From a virus, in IMG/VR virus record IMGVR_UViG_3300031659_000037, positions 1 through 35,128 of that record: DNA of 35,128 nucleotides; one strand, written 5' to 3'. The position numbers were made by a program, and so were the translations under genes. A model generated the notes under the pieces. That model did no database searches. It had not been told where the DNA came from and was given only the letters and a program-made list of their open reading frames with translations. Below, piece by piece: positions 18,901 to 26,906 of the stretch; the first letter of the stretch is position 1; the number at the start of each line of letters is the position of its first letter.

Positions 18901-19676
18901 TGACTAAAAAAAATGAAGTAGCTGAAGCTGGTAGCAGAGAAGTAGCAGTGTTTGATATTGCTATGATGGAGCAGGATGCAGGACAAGGTATGGATAACAT
19001 GGGGACAGAAGACTTAGCTCTTCCTTTCCTGAAAGTCCTATCCGGAAACGATCCAGTATTGGATGAAAATGAAACGGCTCGTAAGGGCGATATTTATAAC
19101 ACCGTAACGGGTATAGCTTATAAAGGTAAGGAAGGGGTTCGAGTAGTACCCTGCGCTTATCAACGTAGGTTTATTCAGTGGGCACCACGTGGCAGTGGTA
19201 GCGGTGCGCCAACGGCAATTTATGAACCGGGACAAGCTCGTCCGAAAACAGAACGGTCTGCCGAAGACAACAAAGAATATGTTGTCGATGGTAGTGGGGA
19301 GTACATCGAAGAAACCCACCAGCATTTTGTAATGCTTCTCAACGAAGATGGGTCCTACGAGACAGCCTTGATTGCAATGAAGTCCACCCAGCTTAAAAAG
19401 AGCAGGAAGTGGAACAGCATGATGGCTTCTCGAACAATGCAGGGTAAAAACGGGCCGTTTACGCCGCCCCGCTTTAGCCACATTTACCACATGAAAACCA
19501 TAGCTGAGGAAAATTCCAAAGGGTCATGGCATGGTTGGGAGATGTCCTGTGAAGGTGTCATTGAAGACGGCGCTCTGTATACCCGCGCAAAGGGTTTTGC
19601 AGAGAGCATCACAGCAGGCGATGTTGTTGTGAAACATACGGATGACGAAGGTGAAGGTAAAACAACACCGTTTTAA
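18900..19676 (+). CDS. Probable single-stranded DNA-binding protein (gp2.5-like layout)
   Basis: 258 residues. The centre is beta-rich with aromatic and basic residues (RRFIQWAPRGSG; RFSHIYHMKT), followed by an acidic tail ending DDEGEGKTTPF. An acidic C-terminus closed by a bulky aromatic residue is the hallmark of T7 gp2.5-like and other replication single-strand binding proteins, where it binds the polymerase and helicase. Location between two replication genes supports this. Primary sequence similarity to gp2.5 is not obvious by eye, so the call rests on layout and context. A terminator follows directly. Confidence 0.55.
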   Translation: MTKKNEVAEAGSREVAVFDIAMMEQDAGQGMDNMGTEDLALPFLKVLSGNDPVLDENETARKGDIYNTVTGIAYKGKEGVRVVPCAYQRRFIQWAPRGSGSGAPTAIYEPGQARPKTERSAEDNKEYVVDGSGEYIEETHQHFVMLLNEDGSYETALIAMKSTQLKKSRKWNSMMASRTMQGKNGPFTPPRFSHIYHMKTIAEENSKGSWHGWEMSCEGVIEDGALYTRAKGFAESITAGDVVVKHTDDEGEGKTTPF

Positions 19677-19684
19677 GTAGTCAT

Positions 19685-19718
19685 GCGGCGGGGTGCGTGT
19701 CATCTCGCCGCTTTTTTT
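19685..19718 (+). terminator. Intrinsic terminator after the SSB candidate
   Basis: GCGGCG (19685-19690) pairs with CGCCGC (19706-19711) and is followed by seven T at 19712-19718. It may cap abundant binding-protein transcripts before the primase gene. Confidence 0.8.
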
Positions 19719-19734
19719 CCGTATGGGGGCAACA

Positions 19735-21270
19735 ATGTCAGTAGATAAATTTATGGCCATATTTGATGGCCTGAAGGAAGCTCACGGCTACTTCAAAATA
19801 GAGAACACAGGCGCGAACGGCAAAGCAAAAGGCAAAGCTGGCGTACTGAGAGAACCCCGAACAAAGAAACTTTGGGAAAACCACTTGTCGGGGACCGGCA
19901 GTGGATTGGGTATCATCCCAATAAATGAAAACAACATGTGTAAGTGGGGTTGTATCGACGTGGACCAGTATCCACTTGACCACAAGATGCTTGTTGATAA
20001 AGTAAGAAAGTTAAAATTACCTTTAGTAGTATGCCGATCCAAGTCTGGGGGTGCGCACTGCTTTTTATTCTCAACCGAATGGGTTTCAGCGAAGGACATG
20101 CAGCGTTCGCTTCAACAAATGTCCGCGGCCCTCGGTTATGGCGAAAGTGAGATATTCCCCAAGCAAATAAAATTACACCTAGACCGTGGTGACGTGGGAA
20201 ACTTTCTCAACCTTCCATACTATGATCACGAGAACGGCCTCCGATATGTAATATTGGATGACGGCACGTCTGGAACGTTAAACGAATTTATTGAGTTGCA
20301 TACTCAATATGCACAAACCCCGGAAGAAGTCGTTAAGCTACAAATAGTAGACAGTGGTGCTACCGACCTATTAAAGGACGGGCCACCGTGTTTGCAGATA
20401 CTGTGTAAGCAGCGCATTAGTGAAGGCGGTCGAAACAATGGTTTATTTAACATCGGAGTATACTTACGCAAAGCGTATCCGGACAGTTGGGAATCTGAAA
20501 TCTTGCGATTCAACATGGAGTATCTATCTCCGCCGTTACCATTGCCGGAGGTCAACATAGTTGCCAAGCAACTAGACCGCAAGGAATACGCCTACAAATG
20601 CTCTGACTCGCCAATTAACTCCTACTGCAACAAAGAGCTATGCCGTACCCGTAAGTTCGGCATAGGGGCCGCTGTAGCGGGCGCTACGGTAGCTAACCTA
20701 CGCAAGTATAACTCTACTCCCCCTGTCTGGTTTATGGACGTTAACGGGGAGCCTCTGGAGCTTGATACCGAAGCCTTGATGAGCCAGCCCATGTTTCAAA
20801 AAGCTTGCATGGAACAACTTAACTTCATGCCACGTTCTACTGCCAAGCAGCAGTGGGAAAGTCGTATTAGTACCTTGATGACTGAGATGCGTGATAACGA
20901 AAGCGCGATCATGGAAGTATCCGTGGACGCGAGTATTAGTGGTCAGTTCTATGACTATCTCGAAGAGTTCTGTAGTCACTTACAGCAGGCGCAGGATAAA
21001 GAAGAAATTTTGCTCCGCCGACCTTGGACTGATGAAGAGGAAGGGGTGACGTATTTCAGGTTAAAAGACTTTGAAAGTTATCTGAAGAAAAACAAATTCT
21101 TTGAGTACAAGTCGCATAGGATAGCTCAACGTTTGAGAGACATTAACGGCGACAGCATGGTATTGAAGATCAAAGGCCGCTCTGTGAGAGTCTGGAAGAT
21201 ACCTGCTTTTGAGAACAGTGATGTAGACTTAAAAACACCATCGTTTGGTGGACAGGAGGCACCATTTTGA
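19735..21270 (+). CDS. Archaeo-eukaryotic-type primase (TOTE/LigD-like AEP)
   Basis: 511 residues from ATG 19735; an in-frame ATG at 19723 (TATGGGGGCAAC context) is an alternative. The catalytic motifs are present: hydrophobic run then DVD (Asp75 and Asp77), SKSGGAHCF (His108) and GNFLNLPYYD (near residue 160). This pattern matches the AEP primase family found in TOTE systems and phage replicases, which makes primers and sometimes extends DNA. A C-terminal Cys cluster (Cys289, Cys298, Cys303 in CSDSPINSYCNKELC) resembles the metal-binding PriCT segments of such primases. The last 200 residues may carry DNA-binding helices. No DnaG or DnaB gene is present, so this is the likely replication primase. 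Confidence 0.85.
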   Translation: MSVDKFMAIFDGLKEAHGYFKIENTGANGKAKGKAGVLREPRTKKLWENHLSGTGSGLGIIPINENNMCKWGCIDVDQYPLDHKMLVDKVRKLKLPLVVCRSKSGGAHCFLFSTEWVSAKDMQRSLQQMSAALGYGESEIFPKQIKLHLDRGDVGNFLNLPYYDHENGLRYVILDDGTSGTLNEFIELHTQYAQTPEEVVKLQIVDSGATDLLKDGPPCLQILCKQRISEGGRNNGLFNIGVYLRKAYPDSWESEILRFNMEYLSPPLPLPEVNIVAKQLDRKEYAYKCSDSPINSYCNKELCRTRKFGIGAAVAGATVANLRKYNSTPPVWFMDVNGEPLELDTEALMSQPMFQKACMEQLNFMPRSTAKQQWESRISTLMTEMRDNESAIMEVSVDASISGQFYDYLEEFCSHLQQAQDKEEILLRRPWTDEEEGVTYFRLKDFESYLKKNKFFEYKSHRIAQRLRDINGDSMVLKIKGRSVRVWKIPAFENSDVDLKTPSFGGQEAPF

Positions 21271-21437
21271 GCCGCATGAAAAGTGCGTACTGGAGAACGG
21301 TACGCGACGCTGACATAGTTATCATGATTGATAAAGAGCGTATGACTATGACAGCAGTCGGAAAGTTTTGGGGAATATCAAAACAGCGTGTGCAACAGAT
21401 TTATAGCAGGGAGAAAAGGAAGGATGCACAAATTTAA
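21267..21437 (+). CDS. Small sigma-region-4-like HTH protein
   Basis: 56 residues from TTG 21267 (TTGA overlap with the primase stop, AGGAGG at 21254 well placed) or 53 from ATG 21276. Residues about 30-48 (MTAVGKFWGISKQRVQQIYSRE) read as a helix-turn-helix of the sigma-70 region 4 or LuxR kind. It may be a small transcription factor controlling the phage operons. No further domain. Overlaps the next gene by 14 bases. Confidence 0.6.
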   Translation: MSRMKSAYWRTVRDADIVIMIDKERMTMTAVGKFWGISKQRVQQIYSREKRKDAQI

Positions 21438-21609
21438 AAACAAACCATGGTTTGGCCTGATTCCAGACGATTTGAGTAATAAGCATCTTGCTGAATTGTT
21501 GGAATGTATTGCAATGGAAGCTGACATGGAGACGGAAGACCGTAAAATTTCGGCAGTAGGTTTGGCAGACATACTTATGACAGCAGCCGAAAGGATTTCA
21601 GATGTTTAG
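21424..21609 (+). CDS. Small helical protein of unknown function
   Basis: 61 residues from ATG 21424, which follows a GGAGAAAAGGAAGG purine run; an upstream GTG at 21388 has no binding site. The product is acidic and helical (HLAELLECIAMEADMET). No family recognised. It lies inside the replication operon, overlapping its neighbours at both ends (14 and 8 bases). Confidence 0.6.
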   Translation: MHKFKNKPWFGLIPDDLSNKHLAELLECIAMEADMETEDRKISAVGLADILMTAAERISDV

Positions 21610-23119
21610 AATCTTTGGGCCTCCGGGAACCGGTAAGACTACCACCTTGTTGAACATGGTAGACAAGGCCTTGGAAGAAGGTACGCCACCAGACCGCATT
21701 GCGTTCCTAGCGTTTACCCGAAAAGCAGCAACCGAAGCCAGAGATAGAGCCGCCGAAAGGTTTAACCTTGATCCAAAGAAAGACTTAATTTTCTTTAGAA
21801 CACTTCACAGCCTTGCTTTAACAATGTCTGACATACGCCCCGAACAGGTGATGCAGGAAGAAAACTACCGTGAACTGAGCCGCACTATCGGTGTGGAGCT
21901 TGGTGCCCAGAAGAACACTTCCATAGATGAAGACGTTCCTAGCATGGTGGCCAGCAGTGATCCGATACTCGGCCTGATTAACTTGGCCCGCTTGCGGAAG
22001 GTAGACCTGCGCGACCAGTATAACGAGAGCCAGATCGAACAGGACTGGAACACCGTTAACTTTGTTGATAAATGCTTGCGAGAATATAAAGAAAGCATGG
22101 GGCTTTTTGATTTTACCGACATGCTTCAGCACTTTGCAGAGGGTGGTGAAACCTTCTGCCCTAAGTTCGACCTATGCTTTTTAGATGAAGCGCAGGACCT
22201 TTCCCCCTTACAGTGGGACATCGCGCATCTTTTAGATAAGCAATCAACGAAGATGTACTGTGCAGGTGACGATGACCAAGCCATCTACCGATGGGCTGGT
22301 GCGGACGTAGACCATTTCATTAACTTACCCGGTGGGTCAGAGATACTGTCGCAGTCCTACCGAATCCCTAAACGTGTTCATGATGTGGCGGAGAATGTGG
22401 TGCGCCGCATTGGCAGACGATTCCCGAAGCAGTATGAGCCTCGGTCCGAACCCGGCAATGTGACGCGGATCACGACGATCAACTCCCTCGACATGTCGCA
22501 AGGGGATTGGCTAATTTTGTCCCAAGCAGGCTACCAACTAAACCCCGTAGCCCAAGACCTGAAGTCAAACGGTTACCTGTTCAACTACCGCGGCAGACGG
22601 TCCATTAGTGAAAAGGTCAGCGAAGCCGTTAACGGCTGGGAACAAATGCGCAAAGGAAAAGAAATATCAGGCAAGGTTGCCCGGATGGTTTACAGCTATA
22701 TGTCTATCGGGGAGCGAGTAGTACGTGGTTTTAAAAAGTTATCGGGTGTCGAGGACAATGATCTTGTGACCTTTGATCGACTAACCACGAACCACGGCTT
22801 ACTGGCCACGGACAGTATGATCTGGTCCGAAGCCATGGATAAACTGCCAGATACTGACCGAGCTTACGTTACCGCTTTACTGCGCAGGGGCGAGAAGTTT
22901 AACGGCGTCCCCCGCATTACAGCGTCCACGATCCACGGGTCAAAAGGTGGTGAGGCGGATAACGTTGTACTGTTCACGGACCTTAGTCCGGCAGCGGACA
23001 CCCAGTTCCAACGGAACCCTGATGATACGCACCGTGTATTTTACGTCGGCGTAACGAGAGCGAAGCAAAGCTTATATATTGTAGACGCTGAAGACGTATC
23101 AAGGAGCTATGACTTATGA
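21602..23119 (+). CDS. UvrD/Rep-like superfamily 1 helicase
   Basis: 505 residues with the SF1A motifs in order: GPPGTGKTT (I, about residues 6-14), FLAFTRKAATEARDRA (Ia), FLDEAQDLSP (II), GDDDQAIYRWAGAD (III), LSQSYRIPKRV (IV), STIHGSKGGEADNVV (V) and VFYVGVTRAKQSL (VI). All ATP-binding residues appear intact. It is shorter than bacterial UvrD (about 720), so the 2B-type insertion is reduced. It would unwind DNA 3' to 5' during phage replication or recombination. ATG overlaps the small gene upstream by eight bases and the next gene by ATGA. Confidence 0.93.
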   Translation: MFRIFGPPGTGKTTTLLNMVDKALEEGTPPDRIAFLAFTRKAATEARDRAAERFNLDPKKDLIFFRTLHSLALTMSDIRPEQVMQEENYRELSRTIGVELGAQKNTSIDEDVPSMVASSDPILGLINLARLRKVDLRDQYNESQIEQDWNTVNFVDKCLREYKESMGLFDFTDMLQHFAEGGETFCPKFDLCFLDEAQDLSPLQWDIAHLLDKQSTKMYCAGDDDQAIYRWAGADVDHFINLPGGSEILSQSYRIPKRVHDVAENVVRRIGRRFPKQYEPRSEPGNVTRITTINSLDMSQGDWLILSQAGYQLNPVAQDLKSNGYLFNYRGRRSISEKVSEAVNGWEQMRKGKEISGKVARMVYSYMSIGERVVRGFKKLSGVEDNDLVTFDRLTTNHGLLATDSMIWSEAMDKLPDTDRAYVTALLRRGEKFNGVPRITASTIHGSKGGEADNVVLFTDLSPAADTQFQRNPDDTHRVFYVGVTRAKQSLYIVDAEDVSRSYDL

Positions 23120-23283
23120 CCAAACTAACTACCACAAGGACGAACATGATTATTCAATACAACAACGGCGACAAATTAATATTCCCCAATATCCCCGATG
23201 CCGATGCCGGACTCGAAAAGCCCGTTTCGGAGCCGCAATGGGTCCGAAACGCCAAAGGTAACTGGGTGAGAGAAACGTTATGA
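23116..23283 (+). CDS. Small protein of unknown function
   Basis: 55 residues, ATGA overlap with the helicase stop and AAGGAG at 23101. Contains YNNGDKLIFPNIPD and PQWVRNAKGNWVRETL. No known domain. Coupled on both sides (its TGA overlaps the next ATG), which supports real translation. Confidence 0.6.
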   Translation: MTKLTTTRTNMIIQYNNGDKLIFPNIPDADAGLEKPVSEPQWVRNAKGNWVRETL

Positions 23284-23459
23284 CCATGTACAAATGCGAA
23301 AACGACTGCTCATTTTGGGGTGAGTATGACGAGCTTTTGATCGCTAGAGAGATTGATCATTACCCATACGGAAACGGAACGGCAGAGCAAGTGACTATTC
23401 ACTGCCTTTGCCCTAACTGCGAAAGCGAAGAACTAACGCAATGGAGAGAAGCAATATGA
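23280..23459 (+). CDS. Small zinc-ribbon protein
   Basis: 59 residues. CENDC near the start and CLCPNC near residue 45 form a two-knuckle zinc-binding pattern. ATGA overlap with the gene before it. Probably a nucleic acid binding accessory protein of the replication operon; target unknown. Confidence 0.6.
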   Translation: MTMYKCENDCSFWGEYDELLIAREIDHYPYGNGTAEQVTIHCLCPNCESEELTQWREAI

Positions 23460-23491
23460 GTGCATTACAACTTAACCAAACGGTACATTAG
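23456..23491 (+). CDS. 11-codon mini-ORF coupling two genes
   Basis: ATGAGT... begins inside the stop of the zinc-ribbon gene (ATGA) and ends with a TAG directly adjoining the ATG of the DUF6378-like gene. Peptide MSALQLNQTVH. It may carry terminating ribosomes to the next start, or be a relic. Whether the peptide matters is unknown. Confidence 0.3.
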   Translation: MSALQLNQTVH

Positions 23492-23821
23492 ATGAAACGA
23501 GATGAAGTTCTGCATGAAGCGGAGAAGCTTATCAATGGACAACGCGCCAAAGATTATGGTGACGCTTACCTCAACCACAACAGAATTGCAGTAGGTTGGA
23601 ACGAAATCGTTAAAGGAGCAATAGGATCACACGGTTACCTTACCGCGGCTCACGTGGCTTTGATGATGGACTGGGTAAAGACCAGTCGCTTGATAGAAAG
23701 TATAGACCATGTTGATTCATGGCTAGATAAAGCAGGATACACGGCCCTTGGGGCAGAGTTCACGGAAAAGGATAATACAAATGGCAAAACTACAAATGGC
23801 AATGTTCGCTCCAAAAAGTGA
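23492..23821 (+). CDS. DUF6378-like phage protein
   Basis: 109 residues. The motifs RDEVLHEAEKLINGQRAKDYGDA, HVALMMDWVKTSRL and DSWLDKAGYTALG match the DUF6378 pattern common in phages next to DNA metabolism genes; helical with conserved Asp, Glu and His. By context it may act on nucleotides or replication, but the family has no established activity that I know. Its last 41 bases overlap the polymerase gene start. Confidence 0.75.
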   Translation: MKRDEVLHEAEKLINGQRAKDYGDAYLNHNRIAVGWNEIVKGAIGSHGYLTAAHVALMMDWVKTSRLIESIDHVDSWLDKAGYTALGAEFTEKDNTNGKTTNGNVRSKK

Positions 23822-25676
23822 GTGGATACCACCACTAGAGTTACCCGACCTAACGTCGGCTAAAAAGATAGCTATCGACGTGGAAACACGGGACCCGAAC
23901 CTCAAGAAGCACGGTCCCGGTTGGCCAACAGGCGATGGAGAAGTGGTGGGCTACGCCATTGCCGTAGACGATTGGTCCGGTTACATCCCTATCCGTCACT
24001 TCGGTGGGGGTAACCTTGATGAGAAGATCGTTAACCGCTGGCTTAAAAAAGTATTCGAGTGTCCCGCAGATAAGATTATGCACAATGCCCAGTACGACTT
24101 GGGTTGGATAAAACAAATGGGTTTTCAAGTGAATGGCCGCATCATTGACACCATGATTGTTGCATCACTGCTTGATGAAAACAGATTTAGCTACAGCCTT
24201 AACGCCTTATCTTATGATCACTTAAATAAAGTAAAATCAGAAAAGGGTTTAGTGGCCGCTGCGCGGGAGTTCGGTGTCGATCCGAAAGCTGAAATGTGGA
24301 AGATGCCAGCCATGTACGTCGGACCTTACGCTGAAGGCGACGCTGAACTGACCCTCGAACTCTGGAACTACTTCTCCGTTCAACTTGGAAAAGAAAACTT
24401 GTGGCCGGTCGCTAATCTCGAACTTGATCTGCTCCCATGTCTCGTTGACATGACGATGCGGGGTGTTCGCGTCGATGTTAACCGGGTTGAGCGAACTAGG
24501 GATAGCCTCCTCAAGCGGGAAAGGGATGTCACGAAAGAGATCAAGCGCATCGCGGGCACTAATGTTGAAATCTGGGCTGCGCAATCGCTCGCTAAAGCGT
24601 TCGATAAAGTCGGAATCCATTACCCAACAACTGAAAAGGGCGCACCGAGCTTCACTAAACTCTTTCTCCAAGAGAACAAGCATCCCCTCGCGCAACTCGT
24701 CACTCAAGCGCGGAACCTTAACAAGACCTCCGGCACCTTCATCAATACCATCATGAAACACTGCCACGCTGATGGCCGTATACATTCCCATATAAATCAA
24801 ATCCGTTCTGACGATGGAGGAACCGTATCGGGCCGCATCTCCATGTCTAATCCTAATTTGCAGCAAATCCCGGCCCGCGATCCTGAACTGGGTCCGATGA
24901 TTCGTTCTTTGTTTCTTCCAGAAGAAGGTGAACAATGGGCGGCTATTGACTTCTCGCAACAAGAACCACGCATCTTGGTGCATTATGCGCATGTATACGG
25001 TAAAACGCGAGGCGTACCGTTAGAGGGTGCAGCCGAGTTCGTAAAAGCGTACAACAATGATCCGAAAACAGACTTCCATAGTTTAGTCGCGGAGATGGCT
25101 AACATTCCGCGGAAGCAAGCCAAGACCATTAACTTAGGTTTAATTTATGGGATGGGTGTTAACAAGATGTCCGAGCAATTGGACGTGACCGTGGAAGAAG
25201 CCAAGGCGTTAACAAAGCAGTACCACAACAGAGTACCTTTTGTCAAAGGTTTAATGACCGGGGTAATGAACAGACTGAACGAGAAATCGTCGGGTGGATC
25301 ATTGACCTCGCTGCTTGGGCGTAAGTGCCGCTTCAATCTGTGGGAACCCGATACGTTCGCCATGAACAAAGCAATGCCCTACAAGGAAGCTGTCGATGAG
25401 TATGGACCCACGACCCGCCTTAAACGTGCTTATACTTACAAGGCGCTGAACAGGTTGATCCAAGCGTCCGCCGCGGACATGACCAAGAAGGCAATGGTCG
25501 ATCTGTATAACCAAGGCATACTGCCCATGCTTCAGATACACGATGAACTGGCTATGTCGGTCAAAAGTGTAGAGGAGGCCCAAGTGGTAGCTAACGTAAT
25601 GGAGAACGCTGTACCGCTCGAAGTCCCATCTAAGTGCGACATCGAAATCGGACCCTCTTGGGGTGAGGCTAAATAA
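23781..25676 (+). CDS. polA: Family A DNA polymerase with 3'-5' exonuclease
   Basis: 631 residues from ATG 23781 (AAAAGG upstream); the in-frame TTG at 23748 has no support. Exonuclease motifs: AIDVETRD (DxE), HNAQYDLG and YAEGDAEL, so proofreading should be active. Polymerase motif A is AIDFSQQEPR (Asp390), motif B RKQAKTINLGLIYG and motif C QIHDEL (Asp588). No 5'-3' exonuclease domain. At the site equivalent to Phe762 of E. coli Pol I this enzyme has Leu452; published work on marine phages links Leu at this site to slower, more accurate synthesis and perhaps temperate life. It is the replicative polymerase, last gene of the replication operon. Confidence 0.96.
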   Translation: MAKLQMAMFAPKSEWIPPLELPDLTSAKKIAIDVETRDPNLKKHGPGWPTGDGEVVGYAIAVDDWSGYIPIRHFGGGNLDEKIVNRWLKKVFECPADKIMHNAQYDLGWIKQMGFQVNGRIIDTMIVASLLDENRFSYSLNALSYDHLNKVKSEKGLVAAAREFGVDPKAEMWKMPAMYVGPYAEGDAELTLELWNYFSVQLGKENLWPVANLELDLLPCLVDMTMRGVRVDVNRVERTRDSLLKRERDVTKEIKRIAGTNVEIWAAQSLAKAFDKVGIHYPTTEKGAPSFTKLFLQENKHPLAQLVTQARNLNKTSGTFINTIMKHCHADGRIHSHINQIRSDDGGTVSGRISMSNPNLQQIPARDPELGPMIRSLFLPEEGEQWAAIDFSQQEPRILVHYAHVYGKTRGVPLEGAAEFVKAYNNDPKTDFHSLVAEMANIPRKQAKTINLGLIYGMGVNKMSEQLDVTVEEAKALTKQYHNRVPFVKGLMTGVMNRLNEKSSGGSLTSLLGRKCRFNLWEPDTFAMNKAMPYKEAVDEYGPTTRLKRAYTYKALNRLIQASAADMTKKAMVDLYNQGILPMLQIHDELAMSVKSVEEAQVVANVMENAVPLEVPSKCDIEIGPSWGEAK

Positions 25677-25678
25677 GT

Positions 25679-25707
25679 TTGACACGTATGCGATAATATG
25701 GGATAGT
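25679..25707 (+). promoter_or_regulatory. Promoter with operator-like TATGGGATA
   Basis: TTGACA (25679-25684), 17-base spacer, GATAGT (25702-25707). TATGGGATA at 25697-25705, the reverse complement of the 9-mer TATCCCATA, overlaps the -10. It starts the accessory operon at 25737, whose ribosome binding site is TTACGGAGA. Confidence 0.6.
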
Positions 25708-25736
25708 CCTCAAACCATCAATTACGGAGAGTAAAC

Positions 25737-26000
25737 ATGAAAGTTGAACTAAGTTATTACGAAATGGTAGAGGCGCTTGAAGATTTTGTAGAAAAAAAAT
25801 ATAACTTGAAACTTAATCTCGACGAAACAGAAACTGAGTTCAAGTACCGAAAAGATATTTATAAGCCTTTAAGATACAAAAACGGTAAAATAAAACATTG
25901 TCCCGTACATGGGTATGAACTAAAGACCCTTGATAGGTGGGAAACAAAGTATATAGCTTTCAACGAACGCTGTGAGATGCAGTTTTTTTTTGGAGCATGA
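25737..26000 (+). CDS. Small protein of unknown function ending in a T9 tract
   Basis: 87 residues; TTACGGAGA precedes the ATG. Acidic N-terminal half (YYEMVEALEDFVEKKY), then a more basic section with HCPVHGYEL. No family recognised. Nine T in a row at 25983-25991, just before the stop and the next ATG (ATGA overlap), form a slip-prone tract: a -1 shift would join this frame to the next gene. Confidence 0.6.
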   Translation: MKVELSYYEMVEALEDFVEKKYNLKLNLDETETEFKYRKDIYKPLRYKNGKIKHCPVHGYELKTLDRWETKYIAFNERCEMQFFFGA

Positions 26001-26278
26001 CTAAGATGGAACTAAAACCAATCGAGGAAGCACAAACAGAAGCCGAAAAGTTTTTTGAACGGGAAGACGTTCAAGCCCTTTTTCATGAAGCTTGTCGGCT
26101 GTCTACCTGTTCGCTGCCTAACTATCAATTAGGGAAAACACTTTGGAAGCGTATGTACGATGCGCCTCATCCGTCAAAACAAAAAAGGGATGAATTGTAT
26201 AAATTGGAAAGAGACCTTTTCCATGTTGCTTGCGCTTTAAACAGGCGCGTAGAAGCCATAACAATAAAAAAAGATTGA
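25997..26278 (+). CDS. Small helical protein of unknown function
   Basis: 93 residues, ATGA overlap with the gene before. Helical, with FHEACRLSTCSLPNYQLGK and a charged C-terminal half. No known domain. A terminator follows, closing this two-gene unit. Confidence 0.6.
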   Translation: MTKMELKPIEEAQTEAEKFFEREDVQALFHEACRLSTCSLPNYQLGKTLWKRMYDAPHPSKQKRDELYKLERDLFHVACALNRRVEAITIKKD

Positions 26279-26298
26279 AGACAATCTATATGATCCTG

Positions 26299-26322
26299 AA
26301 ACCCTGCTTCGGCGGGGTTTTT
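26299..26322 (+). terminator. Intrinsic terminator with TTCG loop
   Basis: AAACCCTGC and GCGGGGTTT (one T-G pair) close a TTCG tetraloop, followed by TTTTT. Ends the unit 25737-26278. Confidence 0.85.
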
Positions 26323-26323
26323 C

Positions 26324-26350
26324 TTGCATTCTTGTATATCTTCCTATAAT
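26324..26350 (+). promoter_or_regulatory. Promoter for the RHH / zinc-ribbon unit
   Basis: TATAAT at 26345-26350; TTGCAT at 26324-26329 gives a short 15-base spacer. The leader holds GGGGGCAT at 26363 and CGGAGAG before the ATG at 26385. Confidence 0.5.
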
Positions 26351-26384
26351 ATCGTAGATATCCGGGGGCATCGGAGAGAAAAAT

Positions 26385-26561
26385 ATGGATACAACACGTT
26401 GGAAAAGCATTCTCGTACCGCGAGAAGTGTACGAAGAGATTAAGGCGCTTTCTAAATCAGAAGGCAGAACCATTGGCGGACAGCTACGGCTAGTCTTCGA
26501 GTGGTATAAAGAAGCGGAGCATCGCAGCAATGACAGTGACGGATCAAACACCGGACAGTGA
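26385..26561 (+). CDS. Ribbon-helix-helix (Arc/MetJ-like) DNA-binding protein
   Basis: 58 residues; CGGAGAG precedes the ATG. WKSILVPREVYEEIKAL is a strand followed by helix, then SKSEGRTIGGQLRLVFEWYKE forms the second helix, the classic RHH order. RHH proteins bind operators as dimers and are typical small phage repressors. It has its own promoter next to operator-like sequences and is a candidate regulator of the cassettes. The acidic tail is short. The last 32 bases overlap the next gene. Confidence 0.65.
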   Translation: MDTTRWKSILVPREVYEEIKALSKSEGRTIGGQLRLVFEWYKEAEHRSNDSDGSNTGQ

Positions 26562-26706
26562 TGACATCGGTAAAAGGTTGAAAGAGAACCTTTGCCCGCG
26601 TTGCGAAACTAAATTGACATGGGTGTCTAAAACAGACGTAACCGCTACACGAAAGTGTAACCTATGCGGGATGCAAGTTTATGACGGCATCAATAAAGAA
26701 GGTTAA
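26530..26706 (+). CDS. Small zinc-ribbon protein
   Basis: 58 residues. CPRC (about residues 22-25) and CNLC (about 43-46) form a zinc ribbon; the intervening TKLTWVSKTDVTATRK is beta-like. Starts inside the RHH gene, so it is probably translated from the same message. Function unknown. Confidence 0.6.
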   Translation: MTVTDQTPDSDDIGKRLKENLCPRCETKLTWVSKTDVTATRKCNLCGMQVYDGINKEG

Positions 26707-26708
26707 TC

Positions 26709-26903
26709 ATGGTGTATGACCTCATTGTTCGAAGGGTTGGCGGTATGGGATACAAACCCGTTACCCGAAGCGAAGAGGGCTTTGGCTACCTGCCCATAAT
26801 TAAAAATGAGAACGGTAAAGAACTTTACCGCGGCGAATTTAAAGAAACTGCCGAAGAAGCGTTGCAAGCTTGTTCAGCAATGTTGGTTAAGATATGCGAT
26901 TAA
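26709..26903 (+). CDS. Small protein of unknown function
   Basis: 64 residues, 2 bases after the previous stop. Beta-rich N-terminus (VYDLIVRRVGGMGYKP) and a helical C-terminus (KETAEEALQACSAML). No family recognised. It contains the 9-mer TATGGGATA at 26744, possibly by chance. Confidence 0.6.
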   Translation: MVYDLIVRRVGGMGYKPVTRSEEGFGYLPIIKNENGKELYRGEFKETAEEALQACSAMLVKICD

Positions 26904-26906
26904 GTG

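Noticed and set aside
19038-19490. 150-codon minus-strand frame in the SSB gene
   Set aside because: Shadow of the plus-strand gene, with no motif or start signal.
24249-24992. 247-codon minus-strand open frame inside polA
   Set aside because: Antisense to a complete polymerase gene with all catalytic motifs; no ribosome site or protein motif. The frame arises from GC-rich codons.
25679-25697. TTGACA paired with GATAAT at 25692 as one promoter
   Set aside because: The spacer would be only 7 bases; TTGACA with GATAGT at 17 bases is used instead.
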